Assembly: GCF_025717065.2 (NCBI RefSeq)
Contig: NZ_JAOVZO020000018.1
Location: forward strand, 868,001-932,000
Length of the DNA stretch: 64,000 nucleotides
Source: Tahibacter soli
Lineage (GTDB): Bacteria; Pseudomonadota; Gammaproteobacteria; Xanthomonadales; Rhodanobacteraceae
Direction of reading: 5' to 3'
The position numbers and the translations under genes are program-made. This document shows positions 30,501 through 40,056 of the stretch, one piece after another; position 1 is the first letter of the stretch; each line of letters opens with the position of its first letter. The notes beneath the pieces are model-generated. The model did no database searches. It had not been told where the DNA came from and saw nothing but the letters and a program-made list of their open reading frames with translations.

Positions 30501-31052
30501 GCGATCTGCGAACGCATGGCGCGCATCCTCGGTCACCGCCTGTCGCTGCGTTCGGTGCCGGGACACGGCAGCTGCTTCGCCGTCCGCGTGCCGATCGTCG
30601 CGCGCCGCGCGCACGAGCCGCGCGGCGCCGTGCGCGAAACCGCGAGCCCGGCCGCGCTGCCGCCGATGCACGTGCTGTGTCTGGACAACGAGCCGGCGAT
30701 TCTCGAAGGCATGTCGGCGCTGCTGACGCGCTGGGGCCTCACCTGCGATCTCGCCGGCACGGTCGCCGAGGCGAGCGCGGCGGTGCTGGCGCGCCGGCCC
30801 GACCTCATTCTTGCGGACTTTCACCTCGGCACGTCGCAGGACGGCCTCGATGCGCTCGGCGAACTGCAGAGTTCCGTCGCCCCGTCGCCGCCGGCCGCGC
30901 TGATCACGGCCGACCACAGCCCCGAACTCAAGCAGCGCGCGCGGCTGCGCGGCTATGCGCTGCTGCACAAGCCGGTGAAGCCCGCCGCGCTGCGCGCGCT
31001 ACTGTCGGCGCTCGCGCGTACGAGCGCCGAGCACGCGCGTGCGCAGGCCTGA
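27540..31052 (+). CDS. crbS: CrbS-type hybrid sensor kinase with SSS transporter domain
   Basis: This 1170-residue protein has, in order: a sodium/solute symporter-like domain with about 13 membrane segments (residues 1-515), a STAC four-helix domain (about 535-635), a PAS domain (about 640-750), a coiled coil, a HisKA domain with phospho-acceptor His810 in ASHDLLQPL, an HATPase domain (GPGIPPEQQ, GLGLGLAI) and a receiver domain with Asp1093 (LILADFHLG). This architecture is that of CrbS/MxtR, which with CrbR controls acetyl-CoA synthetase and acetate use. Both crbR and acs lie 2.4-5.1 kb away. GTG is the start, with GGGAGG 7 bases upstream. The N-terminal domain may transport or only sense. 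Confidence 0.88.
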   Translation: MIAGWVLLLVSLSYVALLFAVAYFGDSRPLYPSRSSLRPHVYSLSLAVYCSSWTFYGAVGSAAQDMLSYLPIYLGPVLLFVFGTGMLERLTRVAKANNITSIADFVGSRFGKSHALAALVTIIAVTAAVPYIALQFKAVALSIDVLSRGAVTHERVDIWNDSALYVALLLALFATLFGTRRIDATEHHHGMMLAIAVESVVKLVAFVAVAMYAQSLPDVADAGMGKLVEELADSGLPPGFVAQTMLAFTAMFCLPRQFHVGVVECEDVRDLRHARWMFPTYLLIICALVPPIVTAGTKAAGGTTLSPDAWLLWLPLASGENWLAVLAYIGGFSAATGMVIVASVALATMISNDLVMPALLRVRSLRLEQRHDLSAIVLGVRRVAILLLALLAFAYYRAISQGQALASIGLLAFAAVAQFAPAIVIALYWRSASRVGILAGLAIGFVTWIYTLLLPSMATAGWLDDGWLLHGPFGIAWLKPQALFHLTGWHPVTHGTFWSILGNVLCCVLLSLRYRPSMEERLRAATFLDLTSERGAAGAGEWRGRVSVGDLRAIAGRILGDRAAVRAFDEYATTSGKPLQDSHAADRPLLQYTERVLAGAIGAASARRMLTTALRGTGLDFSEAVALLDEASQELRFNRELLSTTMENISQGISVVDADMRLVAWNRRYMEMFGYPDGMVYVGRSIADLIRYNAERGECGPGRVEDHVRKRLYHMRVGTSHVHQRVRADGSVIEMRGQSLPGGGFVTTFTDVTDYKRAERALMVANETLEQRVAQRTAQLSAALVAQERAKFEAEAANQSKTRFLAAASHDLLQPLNAARLFTSALSHQPNLDAESTRLAERIDTAFKAAETLLDALLEASRLDAGKYRPDIANVAYADVVEPIKQQFSVVAERRGIRLTVHGCRLVVRSDAHLLQRILQNFVSNALRYTRQGRVVVGVRRRGDDALLEVWDTGPGIPPEQQKRIFDEFQRFDQASPWGEQGLGLGLAICERMARILGHRLSLRSVPGHGSCFAVRVPIVARRAHEPRGAVRETASPAALPPMHVLCLDNEPAILEGMSALLTRWGLTCDLAGTVAEASAAVLARRPDLILADFHLGTSQDGLDALGELQSSVAPSPPAALITADHSPELKQRARLRGYALLHKPVKPAALRALLSALARTSAEHARAQA

Positions 31053-31058
31053 AACGAA

Positions 31059-31082
31059 GACGCCCGGCCGAAGCCGGGCGTC
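31059..31082. terminator. Hairpin between crbS and the convergent secreted protein gene
   Basis: A perfect 10-bp stem, GACGCCCGGC with GCCGGGCGTC, is closed by a CGAA loop. It lies 7 bases after the crbS stop and 33 bases after the stop of the convergent gene. It has no T-tract on either side, so its terminator activity is probable rather than certain. Confidence 0.6.
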
Positions 31083-31114
31083 GAAACCGCATCGCCGTGT
31101 CGCGTCGGCGTCGC

Positions 31115-31879
31115 TTACTCCACGTCGAACGCCTGCAGGCTGACCGGTACCGTCGCGTTGCCGCGCAGTACGATCGACGCGCGCGCGTCGGTGATGCCGG
31201 TGAACGTGCGCAGGTCGGTCGACTGGAAGTTGAAGGTGGTCTGGTTCCCGACATTGCGGTAGAAACCGTTGCCGCTGTTCACGGCGCTCGTGCCGACGTT
31301 CTGCGCACCGTTGATCGACAGCGCCGTCGTCAGGGCGTCGGCCGTCGCGAGTCCCGCGCCGGTATCGCCCTGGAAGCTGACGGTGAAGCCCTTGGCGTTC
31401 AGACTGTTGAGCCGCAGCGGCGCCGGCAGGTTGATCGTGAGCGTGTAGACCGTGTTGGCCACGGCTTCGAGCGGACCGAAGTCGGCCTCGATGACCGTGC
31501 CGGCTGCGTTCGAAAACACCGGGCTCGACGCCTGGACGTACGTGTCCCAGAACTGGACGCGTGCGCGAATGTTCGTGTACGAGCCGGCGGCGGTCGCCGC
31601 CATGAACAGGTCCATGCTCGTCACGTCGACCTGCGGGCCCGGGCCGTCGATGTTCGCGGCGCCGCCGATGAACGTGCGCGGCGATCCCGTGGTCGTCGTG
31701 AATTCTGCGCCGGTCGCATCGTAGACGACCGGATCGCCCTTGCCGCGCGGAATACCGACAGAGAGCGTCTGGCCGCGCGCGAGGACGCCGGCGGCGACTT
31801 CGGCACTGGCCTGGCTCGAAAAACCGGCCGACAGCACGACGGCTGCCGCCAGCGCGCGAAGATTCCATTTGCTGATCAT
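31115..31879 (-). CDS. Secreted protein of unknown function
   Basis: This 254-residue protein has a standard signal peptide (AAAVVLSAGFSSQASAE, cleavage near residue 26). The mature part is rich in Ala, Thr, Gly and Asn with few charges and alternating hydrophobics, as in beta-sandwich surface proteins, and ends VPVSLQAFDVE. No family was recognised, and it has no membrane segment beyond the signal. It converges on crbS and diverges from the beta-helix gene across 255 bases. Nothing in the sequence links it to acetate use. Confidence 0.6.
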   Translation of the reverse strand: MISKWNLRALAAAVVLSAGFSSQASAEVAAGVLARGQTLSVGIPRGKGDPVVYDATGAEFTTTTGSPRTFIGGAANIDGPGPQVDVTSMDLFMAATAAGSYTNIRARVQFWDTYVQASSPVFSNAAGTVIEADFGPLEAVANTVYTLTINLPAPLRLNSLNAKGFTVSFQGDTGAGLATADALTTALSINGAQNVGTSAVNSGNGFYRNVGNQTTFNFQSTDLRTFTGITDARASIVLRGNATVPVSLQAFDVE

Positions 31880-32134
31880 TGCGTATTCCCCTGTTCTTGT
31901 TCGTACGGCACCGTACGCCGTGGAGGCGCGACCCTAGCATCGTCACGCGCGCGCTTTGAAGTGCCCGAAGCCATGCGCCGCACGCGAACGCGTCGCAAAA
32001 AGTGCGCGCACGAGCGCCGACCGTCCGCCCGACCGATGCGCGCGACCGTCGCGTGGCGGTGCGGTGTTCGGAATGCGGTCACAGAACGCGTTCCTCGATA
32101 CGCGGAGGCTGCGCGCCTCGAAGGGAGAATCCGT

Positions 32135-33487
32135 ATGCGCTGGTGTTCGATTCCGTTGTTCCTCGCCGCGCTGCCCGCGTCGGCCGCGACGTTCCAGGTC
32201 GGCCCGACGCGGCCGCACACGTCGCTGAACGCGCTGTTCGCCGCGGTCAATCTCGAAGGGGGCGACATCGTCGAAGTCGACGGCGGCGTCACCTACGCCG
32301 GCGGCGTGATCGTGCCGGCCGCCGACGGCGGCAGTCCCGGCAATCCGGTGGTCATTCGCGGCATCCGCGTCGGCGGCCAGCGCCCGGTGATTTCCGGCGG
32401 CACGAACACCGTCGAGTTCCGCCAGTCGAACCATCTCGTATTCGAAGGCTTCGACGTGACCGGCGGCACGGGCCGCTGCATCCTGCAGGGCGCGCACGAA
32501 GTGACGGTGCGCGACAGCGTCATCCACGGCTGCGCCGCGCACGGCATCCTCGGCACCGACCTGCTCTCGGGCTCGTTCACGCTCGAGTACAGCGAGATCT
32601 ACGACGCGGGTTCGGGTACCAACCTGCACCCGCTGTACATGCAGAGCGACGAGGTGGCGCATCCCGGTTCGGTGTTCCGCATGCGTTTTTGCTATGTGCA
32701 CGACGGCAACGGCGGCAACCTCCTCAAGAGCCGGCACGAGCGCAACGAGATCAGCTACAACTGGTTCCAGGGCGCGACGTACCACGAACTCGAACTGATC
32801 GGCCCCGACGAGGAAACCCAGAATCCGAACTGGACGCGCGATCTCGTACGCGAGGATTCCGACGTCGTCGGCAACGTGATCGTGCACACCAACACGGCGT
32901 TCGGCGCCGTGATCCGCGCCGGCGGCGACGGCAGCGGTCGCAGCAAGGGTCGTGTGCGCTTTGTGAACAATACCATTCTGCTCGGCCCGGGCGTGTCGGC
33001 CACGGTGTTCCGCCTGTTCGACGAGCTGCAGTCGGTCGAGATGCACAACAACGTGATCGAGACGAGCGGCGGCACGGCGCGCATCATCCGTGCGATCGAC
33101 AGCGGCAGCGAACCCGAACTCGTCTGGACGAACGGCCGGCAGATCCACGGCAGCAACAACTGGGTACGCACCGGATCGACCTTCGTGCCGACGACGCCGG
33201 AATGGAGCGGCACGCTGACCGGCGCGTCGGCCGGATTCGTCAATGCGGCAACATTCGATCTGCGCCCGGCGGCCGGCAGCCCGCTCGTCAACGCCGGCAA
33301 CGCAGCGCCCGCGAGCAACCCCGCGTTCGTCTATCCCGGACCGATCTTTCCGCCCGCGTTCCACCCGGTGCGCGCGGCGCTCGCGCCGGGCGGCGCCGTG
33401 CCGCGGGCGGCCGGCGGCGGCATCGACATCGGCGCGTTCGAGGTGCCCGTCGACGGGATCTTCGCGAACGGGTTCGAGACGCCGTAG
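32135..33487 (+). CDS. Secreted right-handed beta-helix protein with C-terminal GFE tag
   Basis: This 450-residue protein has a short signal peptide (IPLFLAALPASAA) and a body of repeated short beta strands with Asn and Gly turns (VEFRQSNHLVFEGFDVTGG, VRFVNNTILLGPG). This is the pattern of parallel beta-helix proteins such as pectate-lyase-like and NosD-like proteins. The C-terminus is VDGIFANGFETP, shared in form with two beta-propeller proteins of this window. AAGGGAG lies 7 bases before the ATG. It may bind or cleave polysaccharide, but no catalytic residues can be assigned with confidence. Confidence 0.75.
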   Translation: MRWCSIPLFLAALPASAATFQVGPTRPHTSLNALFAAVNLEGGDIVEVDGGVTYAGGVIVPAADGGSPGNPVVIRGIRVGGQRPVISGGTNTVEFRQSNHLVFEGFDVTGGTGRCILQGAHEVTVRDSVIHGCAAHGILGTDLLSGSFTLEYSEIYDAGSGTNLHPLYMQSDEVAHPGSVFRMRFCYVHDGNGGNLLKSRHERNEISYNWFQGATYHELELIGPDEETQNPNWTRDLVREDSDVVGNVIVHTNTAFGAVIRAGGDGSGRSKGRVRFVNNTILLGPGVSATVFRLFDELQSVEMHNNVIETSGGTARIIRAIDSGSEPELVWTNGRQIHGSNNWVRTGSTFVPTTPEWSGTLTGASAGFVNAATFDLRPAAGSPLVNAGNAAPASNPAFVYPGPIFPPAFHPVRAALAPGGAVPRAAGGGIDIGAFEVPVDGIFANGFETP

Positions 33488-33490
33488 CGG

Positions 33491-34162
33491 CTATTCTTCG
33501 CTGTCGATGCCCGGCAGCGACGCGTTCGGGTCGAGCGCGAGCTGGCTCGCGGCGAGCGCCACCTGCGTGCGGTTGTTGCAGCCGAGCTTGCGCATGATCG
33601 CGGTCATGTGGGCCTTGACGGTCGCTTCCGACACGCCGAGTTCGAACGCGATCTGCTTGTTGAGCAGGCCCTCGGCGATCATCGCGAGCACGCGAAACTG
33701 CTGCGGCGTGAGTTCGGCGATGCGCGCGGCGACGTGCGCCTCGTCGCTTTTGAGCTCCGCCGTGCTGTTGGCGAACTGCGGCGGCAGCCACACCTCGCCG
33801 TCGAGCACGTGGCGGATCGCATCGACGATCGTCTCGGCCGAACTCGATTTCGGGATGTAGCCCGCCGCGCCGTGGCCGAGCGCGCGCCGCGCCACCGATA
33901 CCTCCTCGTGCGCCGACACGACGATCACCGGCAGGCCCGGATGCTGGCCGCGCAGGTGCGCGAGCGCGGAAAAGCCGCGCGCGCCGGGCATGTGCAGGTC
34001 GAGCAGCAGCAGCTCGGCGTCGGGATGCGCCTCCACCTGCACGAACAGCGCGGGCACGCTGTCGGATTCGTACAGGCGCGCGTCGGGCACGGCTTGGCCG
34101 ACCGCGCGCCGCAGGGCGTCGCGATACAGCGGGTGGTCGTCGGCAATCAGGATTTCGCGCAT
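33491..34162 (-). CDS. crbR: CrbR-type LuxR-family response regulator
   Basis: This 223-residue NarL/LuxR-type regulator has a receiver domain (Asp8/Asp9 pocket, phospho-acceptor Asp55 in LLLLDLHMPG, Lys near ASGYIPKSS-like GAAGYIPKSS) and a LuxR HTH (LTPQQFRVLAMIAEGLLNKQIA, about residues 145-200). CrbR/ErdR/AgmR proteins of this form receive phosphate from CrbS and activate acs. It lies directly downstream of acs on the same strand, behind a hairpin at 34216-34244, and its stop is 3 bases from the convergent beta-helix gene. The start was set at MREILIADDHPL, where the receiver begins. Confidence 0.85.
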   Translation of the reverse strand: MREILIADDHPLYRDALRRAVGQAVPDARLYESDSVPALFVQVEAHPDAELLLLDLHMPGARGFSALAHLRGQHPGLPVIVVSAHEEVSVARRALGHGAAGYIPKSSSAETIVDAIRHVLDGEVWLPPQFANSTAELKSDEAHVAARIAELTPQQFRVLAMIAEGLLNKQIAFELGVSEATVKAHMTAIMRKLGCNNRTQVALAASQLALDPNASLPGIDSEE

Positions 34163-34215
34163 GGCGCCGGAGGATCGCACCCGCGCGCCTCCGCTTCAAT
34201 GCCGGCGTCGAGTAA

Positions 34216-34244
34216 GGCGGGCGGCCGGTACCGGGCCGCCCGCC
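34216..34244 (-). terminator. GC-rich hairpin between acs and crbR
   Basis: A perfect 11-bp stem (GGCGGGCGGCC with GGCCGCCCGCC, 7-base loop) starts 8 bases after the acs stop. T residues follow only on the plus strand, so for the leftward acs transcript it may act as an attenuator or RNA stabiliser and allow some read-through into crbR. Confidence 0.55.
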
Positions 34245-34252
34245 GCTTTTCT

Positions 34253-36196
<1,944 letters not shown>

Positions 36197-36400
36197 CGCC
36201 AATCCTCCCAAAAATACAATAGATATTTTTTGATAAAACAGAGCACTGCGAGATTTTCGCGTGCTGCGCCGCATCACGTTAAACCGATGCGCGCGCGAAC
36301 CAATCCGACTTTAGTCGAAACGCGACCAATGGCGAATAGGCGGCCATACGGGCGCAGCGCAACCTCGGCCGGCCATCATCACCTTGGGAGGGGTTGGCCA
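36197..36400. promoter_or_regulatory. Divergent promoter region of acs and the porin gene
   Basis: This 204-base region is the likely target of CrbR. Its acs side (36208-36240) is strikingly AT-rich for this genome and includes a run of seven T residues. A small palindrome, CGACT-TT-AGTCG, lies at 36306-36317, and GGGAGGGG serves the porin start. No clear -35/-10 pair or sigma-54 site was found. Confidence 0.5.
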
Positions 36401-37771
36401 ATGGCTACCAAGCACATTTTTTCATTACGTCGCAGCGCACTCGTGCTGGCACTGGCGGCGGGGATCGCCGGCGCGGGTGCAGCCAACGCCGATTCGGCCA
36501 GCGAGGCGGCGCTCGAAGCCCGCATCGCGCAGCTCGAACAGCAGTTGGCGGAACTCAAATCGGCCGTAGATGCACAGAAGAAAGCCACGGCTGCCGCCGC
36601 GCCGGCCGCCGGTACCGGGCCCGCGGCCCCCGGGGTCAAGGCGCCGATCCAGGTCACCACGATCACCCCGGCCGCAAACCCGAATACGACGGTCAAGATC
36701 GGCGGCTTCATCAAGACCGACTTCATGCTCACGCGCACCGACAGCGGCCAGCTCGCCGACAGCGCCAGCGGCCGCGATCTGTACGTGCCGGGCCAGACGC
36801 CGGTCGGCGGCCGCTCGTCGAGCACCGACTACGACGCCGGCGCGAAGTTCTCGCGCTTCGGCGTCGGCATCGATACCGTCACCGAAAACAACGACAAGCT
36901 CGGCGCGTTCGTCGAGTGGGATTTCTTCGGCGGTTCGCTCGGCAACGAAAACTCGACCAACACCTATGGCGTGACCTTGCGCCACGCCTACGCCTATTGG
37001 AACAAGTGGACGGCCGGCCAGACGTGGTCGGTGTTCATGGACACCGCGGCGCTGCCCGACGCGGTCGACTTCATCGGTCCGACCGACGGCGTGATCTTCG
37101 TGCGCCAGCCGCAGATCCGCTACACCGAAGGCAACTTCATGATCGCGCTGGAAGACCCGCAGACGACGATCATTCCGCGCGGCGGCGGCGCGGCGGCGAG
37201 CTCCGACCGCGGCGCGGTGCCCGACCTCACCGCGCGCTACAACTGGAAGGGCAAGTGGGGTCACTTCGGCGTCGCGGCGCTCCTGCGCGATCTGCGCGTC
37301 GACCGTCAGGCCGTCGGCACGACGCCGGCGATCAAGGACAGCCAGTTCGGCGGCGCGCTCAGCGTCGGCGGCAAATGGAACCTCGGCGAGAACAACGACC
37401 TGCGCTACCAGCTGACCGGCGGCGCGATCAGCCGCTACATCGGCCTCGGCGTCACGTCCGACAGCGTGCTCGACATCAACAACGATCTCGAGACGATCGA
37501 CGGCTGGGCGGGCTACGTCGCCTGGCGCCACGTCTTCACCAAGAAACTGCGCGGCAACCTCATGTACGCGCGCAGCGAGTACGACAACCCGGTCGCCTAC
37601 ACCGGATCGGCTGTGACCAAGAGTTCGCAGAGCTGGCGCGTCAACCTGTTCTATTCGCCGCTGCCCAAGGTGGACGTCGGCGTCGAGTACATGGTGGGCC
37701 GGCGTGAACTCGAAAGCGGCGTAGACGGCGAAATCGACCGTCTGCAGTTCACCGCCAAGTACTCGTTCTAA
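36401..37771 (+). CDS. DcaP-like outer membrane porin
   Basis: This 456-residue protein has a signal peptide (LVLALAAGIAGAGAANA), a short N-terminal coiled coil (ALEARIAQLEQQLAELKSAV), an Ala/Pro linker and a beta-barrel that starts TVKIGGFIKTDFMLTRTDSG and ends with the C-terminal aromatic signature AKYSF. This matches DcaP-type porins, trimeric channels for dicarboxylates and other small anions. Its gene diverges from acs and is followed 11 bases later by a carboxylate-type symporter, so organic acid uptake is the likely role. Confidence 0.85.
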   Translation: MATKHIFSLRRSALVLALAAGIAGAGAANADSASEAALEARIAQLEQQLAELKSAVDAQKKATAAAAPAAGTGPAAPGVKAPIQVTTITPAANPNTTVKIGGFIKTDFMLTRTDSGQLADSASGRDLYVPGQTPVGGRSSSTDYDAGAKFSRFGVGIDTVTENNDKLGAFVEWDFFGGSLGNENSTNTYGVTLRHAYAYWNKWTAGQTWSVFMDTAALPDAVDFIGPTDGVIFVRQPQIRYTEGNFMIALEDPQTTIIPRGGGAAASSDRGAVPDLTARYNWKGKWGHFGVAALLRDLRVDRQAVGTTPAIKDSQFGGALSVGGKWNLGENNDLRYQLTGGAISRYIGLGVTSDSVLDINNDLETIDGWAGYVAWRHVFTKKLRGNLMYARSEYDNPVAYTGSAVTKSSQSWRVNLFYSPLPKVDVGVEYMVGRRELESGVDGEIDRLQFTAKYSF

Positions 37772-37782
37772 GGAGAATCCGC

Positions 37783-39468
37783 ATGTCCAGCGTTCCCTAC
37801 GGCGGCAACGCTGCCGCCGGCAGCACCCCGCTGACGCAAGGCCACAAGCGCGTGGTGTTCGCGTCGAGTCTCGGCACCGTGTTCGAGTGGTACGACTTCT
37901 ATCTGTACGGCTCGCTCGCGGCGATCATCGCCAAGCAGTTCTTCACCGCGCTCAATCCGACCAGCGGCTTCATCTTCGCGCTGCTCGCGTTCGCCGCCGG
38001 CTTCGCCGTGCGACCCTTCGGCGCGCTCGTGTTCGGCCGGCTCGGCGATCTCATCGGCCGCAAGTACACGTTCCTCGTGACGATCGTGATCATGGGCGTG
38101 TCGACGTTTCTCGTGGGCCTGCTGCCCAGCTACGCGAGCATCGGCATCGCGGCACCGATCATCCTGATCACGCTGCGGCTCCTGCAGGGCCTCGCGCTCG
38201 GCGGCGAATACGGCGGTGCGGCGACCTACGTCGCCGAGCACGCGCCGCAGGGCAAGCGCGGCCTGTACACGAGCTTCATCCAGACGACCGCGACGCTCGG
38301 CCTGTTCCTGTCGCTGCTCGTCATTCTCGGCTGCCGCACGTGGCTCGGCACCGAAGCGTTCGAAGCGTGGGGATGGCGCATTCCGTTCCTCGTATCGTTC
38401 CTCCTGCTCGCCATTTCCGTGTGGATTCGCCTGCAGTTGAACGAATCGCCGCTGTTCCAGCAGATGAAAGCCGAGGGCAAGGGCTCGAAGGCGCCGATCA
38501 CCGAGAGCTTCTTCTCGAAGAACGGCAAGATCGCGCTGCTGGCGCTCCTGGGCGCCACGGCCGGCCAGGCGGTGGTGTGGTACTGCGGCCAGTTCTACGC
38601 GCTGTTCTTCCTGACGCAGACCTTGAAGATAGACGCGGTCACGGCCAACCTGCTGATGGCGGTTTCGCTGCTGGTCGCCACGCCGTTCTTCATCGTGTTC
38701 GGCTGGCTGTCGGACCGCATCGGGCGAAAACCGATCATTATGGCCGGCTGCCTCATTGCGGCGCTGACGTACTTCCCGATCTTCAAGGCGCTGACGCACT
38801 ACGGCAATCCGGCACTGGAAAGCGCGACGGCGAATTCGCCGGTCGTGGTGGCCGCCGATCCCGCGCAGTGCGCGTTCCAGTTCGTGCCGGGCGAGTTGAA
38901 GTCGCACGTCACGTTCAGGAGCTCGTGCGACATCACCAAGGGCTTCCTCGCGGGCAAGAACATCCCGTACACGAACGAAGCGGCGCCGGCCGGCACGGTC
39001 GCGAGCGTCAAGATCGGCAGTCAGACGATTCCGGCGTTCGACGGCGCGGGCCTCACGGCGGACCAGTTCAAGGAACAGAACACGGCGTTCACGACGGCGC
39101 TCGGCGGCGCAGTGAAGGCGGCGGGCTATCCCGACAAGGCCGACCCGGCGCAGATCAACAAGCCGATGCTGTTCATCCTGCTGACGATCCTCGTGATCTA
39201 CGTGACGATGGTCTACGGTCCGATCGCGGCGTGGCTGGTGGAACTCTTCCCGACGCGCATCCGCTATACGTCGATGAGCCTGCCGTACCACATCGGCAAC
39301 GGCTGGTTCGGCGGCTTCCTGCCGACGACGGCGTTCGCGCTCGTCGCCCTGACCGGCAACATCTACCAGGGCCTGTGGTATCCGATCGTCGTGGCGGTGA
39401 TGACGCTGATCGTCGGCGTGATCTTTCTGCCCGAGACCAAGGATGTGGATATCACGGCGGACAAGTGA
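37783..39468 (+). CDS. MFS transporter, metabolite:H+ symporter family
   Basis: This 561-residue inner-membrane protein shows MHS-family signatures: GTVFEWYDFYLYG near residue 31, RPFGALVFGRLGDLIGRKYTF, and LALGGEYGGAATYVAEH. It is about 120 residues longer than standard members because of a polar insert (about residues 340-460) between late membrane segments, probably periplasmic, with two Cys residues. Relatives carry shikimate, citrate, proline or dicarboxylates with protons. Placement after a DcaP-like porin and acs suggests a short-chain carboxylate. AGGAG precedes the ATG, and a strong terminator follows. Confidence 0.85.
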   Translation: MSSVPYGGNAAAGSTPLTQGHKRVVFASSLGTVFEWYDFYLYGSLAAIIAKQFFTALNPTSGFIFALLAFAAGFAVRPFGALVFGRLGDLIGRKYTFLVTIVIMGVSTFLVGLLPSYASIGIAAPIILITLRLLQGLALGGEYGGAATYVAEHAPQGKRGLYTSFIQTTATLGLFLSLLVILGCRTWLGTEAFEAWGWRIPFLVSFLLLAISVWIRLQLNESPLFQQMKAEGKGSKAPITESFFSKNGKIALLALLGATAGQAVVWYCGQFYALFFLTQTLKIDAVTANLLMAVSLLVATPFFIVFGWLSDRIGRKPIIMAGCLIAALTYFPIFKALTHYGNPALESATANSPVVVAADPAQCAFQFVPGELKSHVTFRSSCDITKGFLAGKNIPYTNEAAPAGTVASVKIGSQTIPAFDGAGLTADQFKEQNTAFTTALGGAVKAAGYPDKADPAQINKPMLFILLTILVIYVTMVYGPIAAWLVELFPTRIRYTSMSLPYHIGNGWFGGFLPTTAFALVALTGNIYQGLWYPIVVAVMTLIVGVIFLPETKDVDITADK

Positions 39469-39490
39469 CGCTCTGATCTGAACGGTATGT

Positions 39491-39516
39491 GCGCCGCCTC
39501 CCGGGCGGCGCTTTTT
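39491..39516 (+). terminator. Intrinsic terminator after the MHS transporter gene
   Basis: An 8-bp stem (GCGCCGCC with GGCGGCGC), a 5-base loop and five T residues begin 22 bases after the stop. It should end the porin-symporter transcript. Confidence 0.85.
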
Positions 39517-39604
39517 GAGGCGGTCGCGGCGACGCGGCCGCTTTTTTTGCTTTGTAGTTTTCGCCTGGCTTTAGACAAAGCGTTTCGCTTGCTGCCGCGA
39601 GCGA

Positions 39605-39777
39605 GCAAGGGGAGATTGCTTGTCCAATCTCCCCTTGCACCCCCAAGGACACCCCGACGGCCGCGGTCTCCGGGCATCCTGCCCTCCGACTCCGCGAGAT
39701 CGCTCCGGGGTTCGTTGATGGGCCATCCATGGCCCGTCAACGAACTGCGCACGTCCTGTGCGCACCCGCTGCGCGGG
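39605..39777. repeat. Cassette of consecutive hairpins in the 39.5-40.0 kb gap
   Basis: No credible gene lies here. Four stem-loops follow one another: a 13-bp perfect stem (39605-39617 with 39626-39638), a 16-bp stem with one G-T pair (39710-39725 with 39730-39745), a 7-bp stem (39746-39752 with 39758-39764) and a 5-bp stem (39765-39769 with 39773-39777). CCGCGAGATCGC near 39692 and GCGATCTCGCCG near 39787 could pair over the top. It may be a structured RNA or a mobile non-coding repeat. Confidence 0.55.
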
Positions 39778-39891
39778 CTATCCTCCGCGATCTCGCCGCG
39801 ACCGACGGGGCCCCGGGTGAAGCGGGCGGCTTCCTGCCGCCAGAAGCAACAACAACATCAACATCAACAGCCGAAGCGCGGCGTCCCTTAG

Positions 39892-39980
39892 CTCGTCATT
39901 CCAGCGAAAGCTGGAATCCAGCTTTTGGACGCCACGAGCAAAGGCAACGGCTGGATTCCAGCTTTCGCTGGAATGACGAG
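39892..39980. repeat. REPIN-like inverted repeat pair
   Basis: Two 30-base arms (39892-39921 and 39951-39980) are perfect inverted copies, separated by 29 bases. Each arm contains the inner palindrome CCAGCGAAAGCTGG. The same element, less perfect, occurs at 53916-54001. Paired palindromes of this type are mobilised by RAYT transposases in other genomes. None is in the window. Confidence 0.8.
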
Positions 39981-40056
39981 CGAAAGAGAAAAGCCGAAGT
40001 TTGCAGCGTCGAATGCAACCCACATCGCTCGCCGCGATCGACGCACACCGCTGCAC

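Noticed and set aside
39481-39900. Several short reading frames of 60-140 codons on both strands in the 39.5-40.0 kb gap
   Set aside because: They run through the hairpin series, have no ribosome binding sites, and have Arg/Pro/Ser-rich composition; the DNA structure explains the region better.
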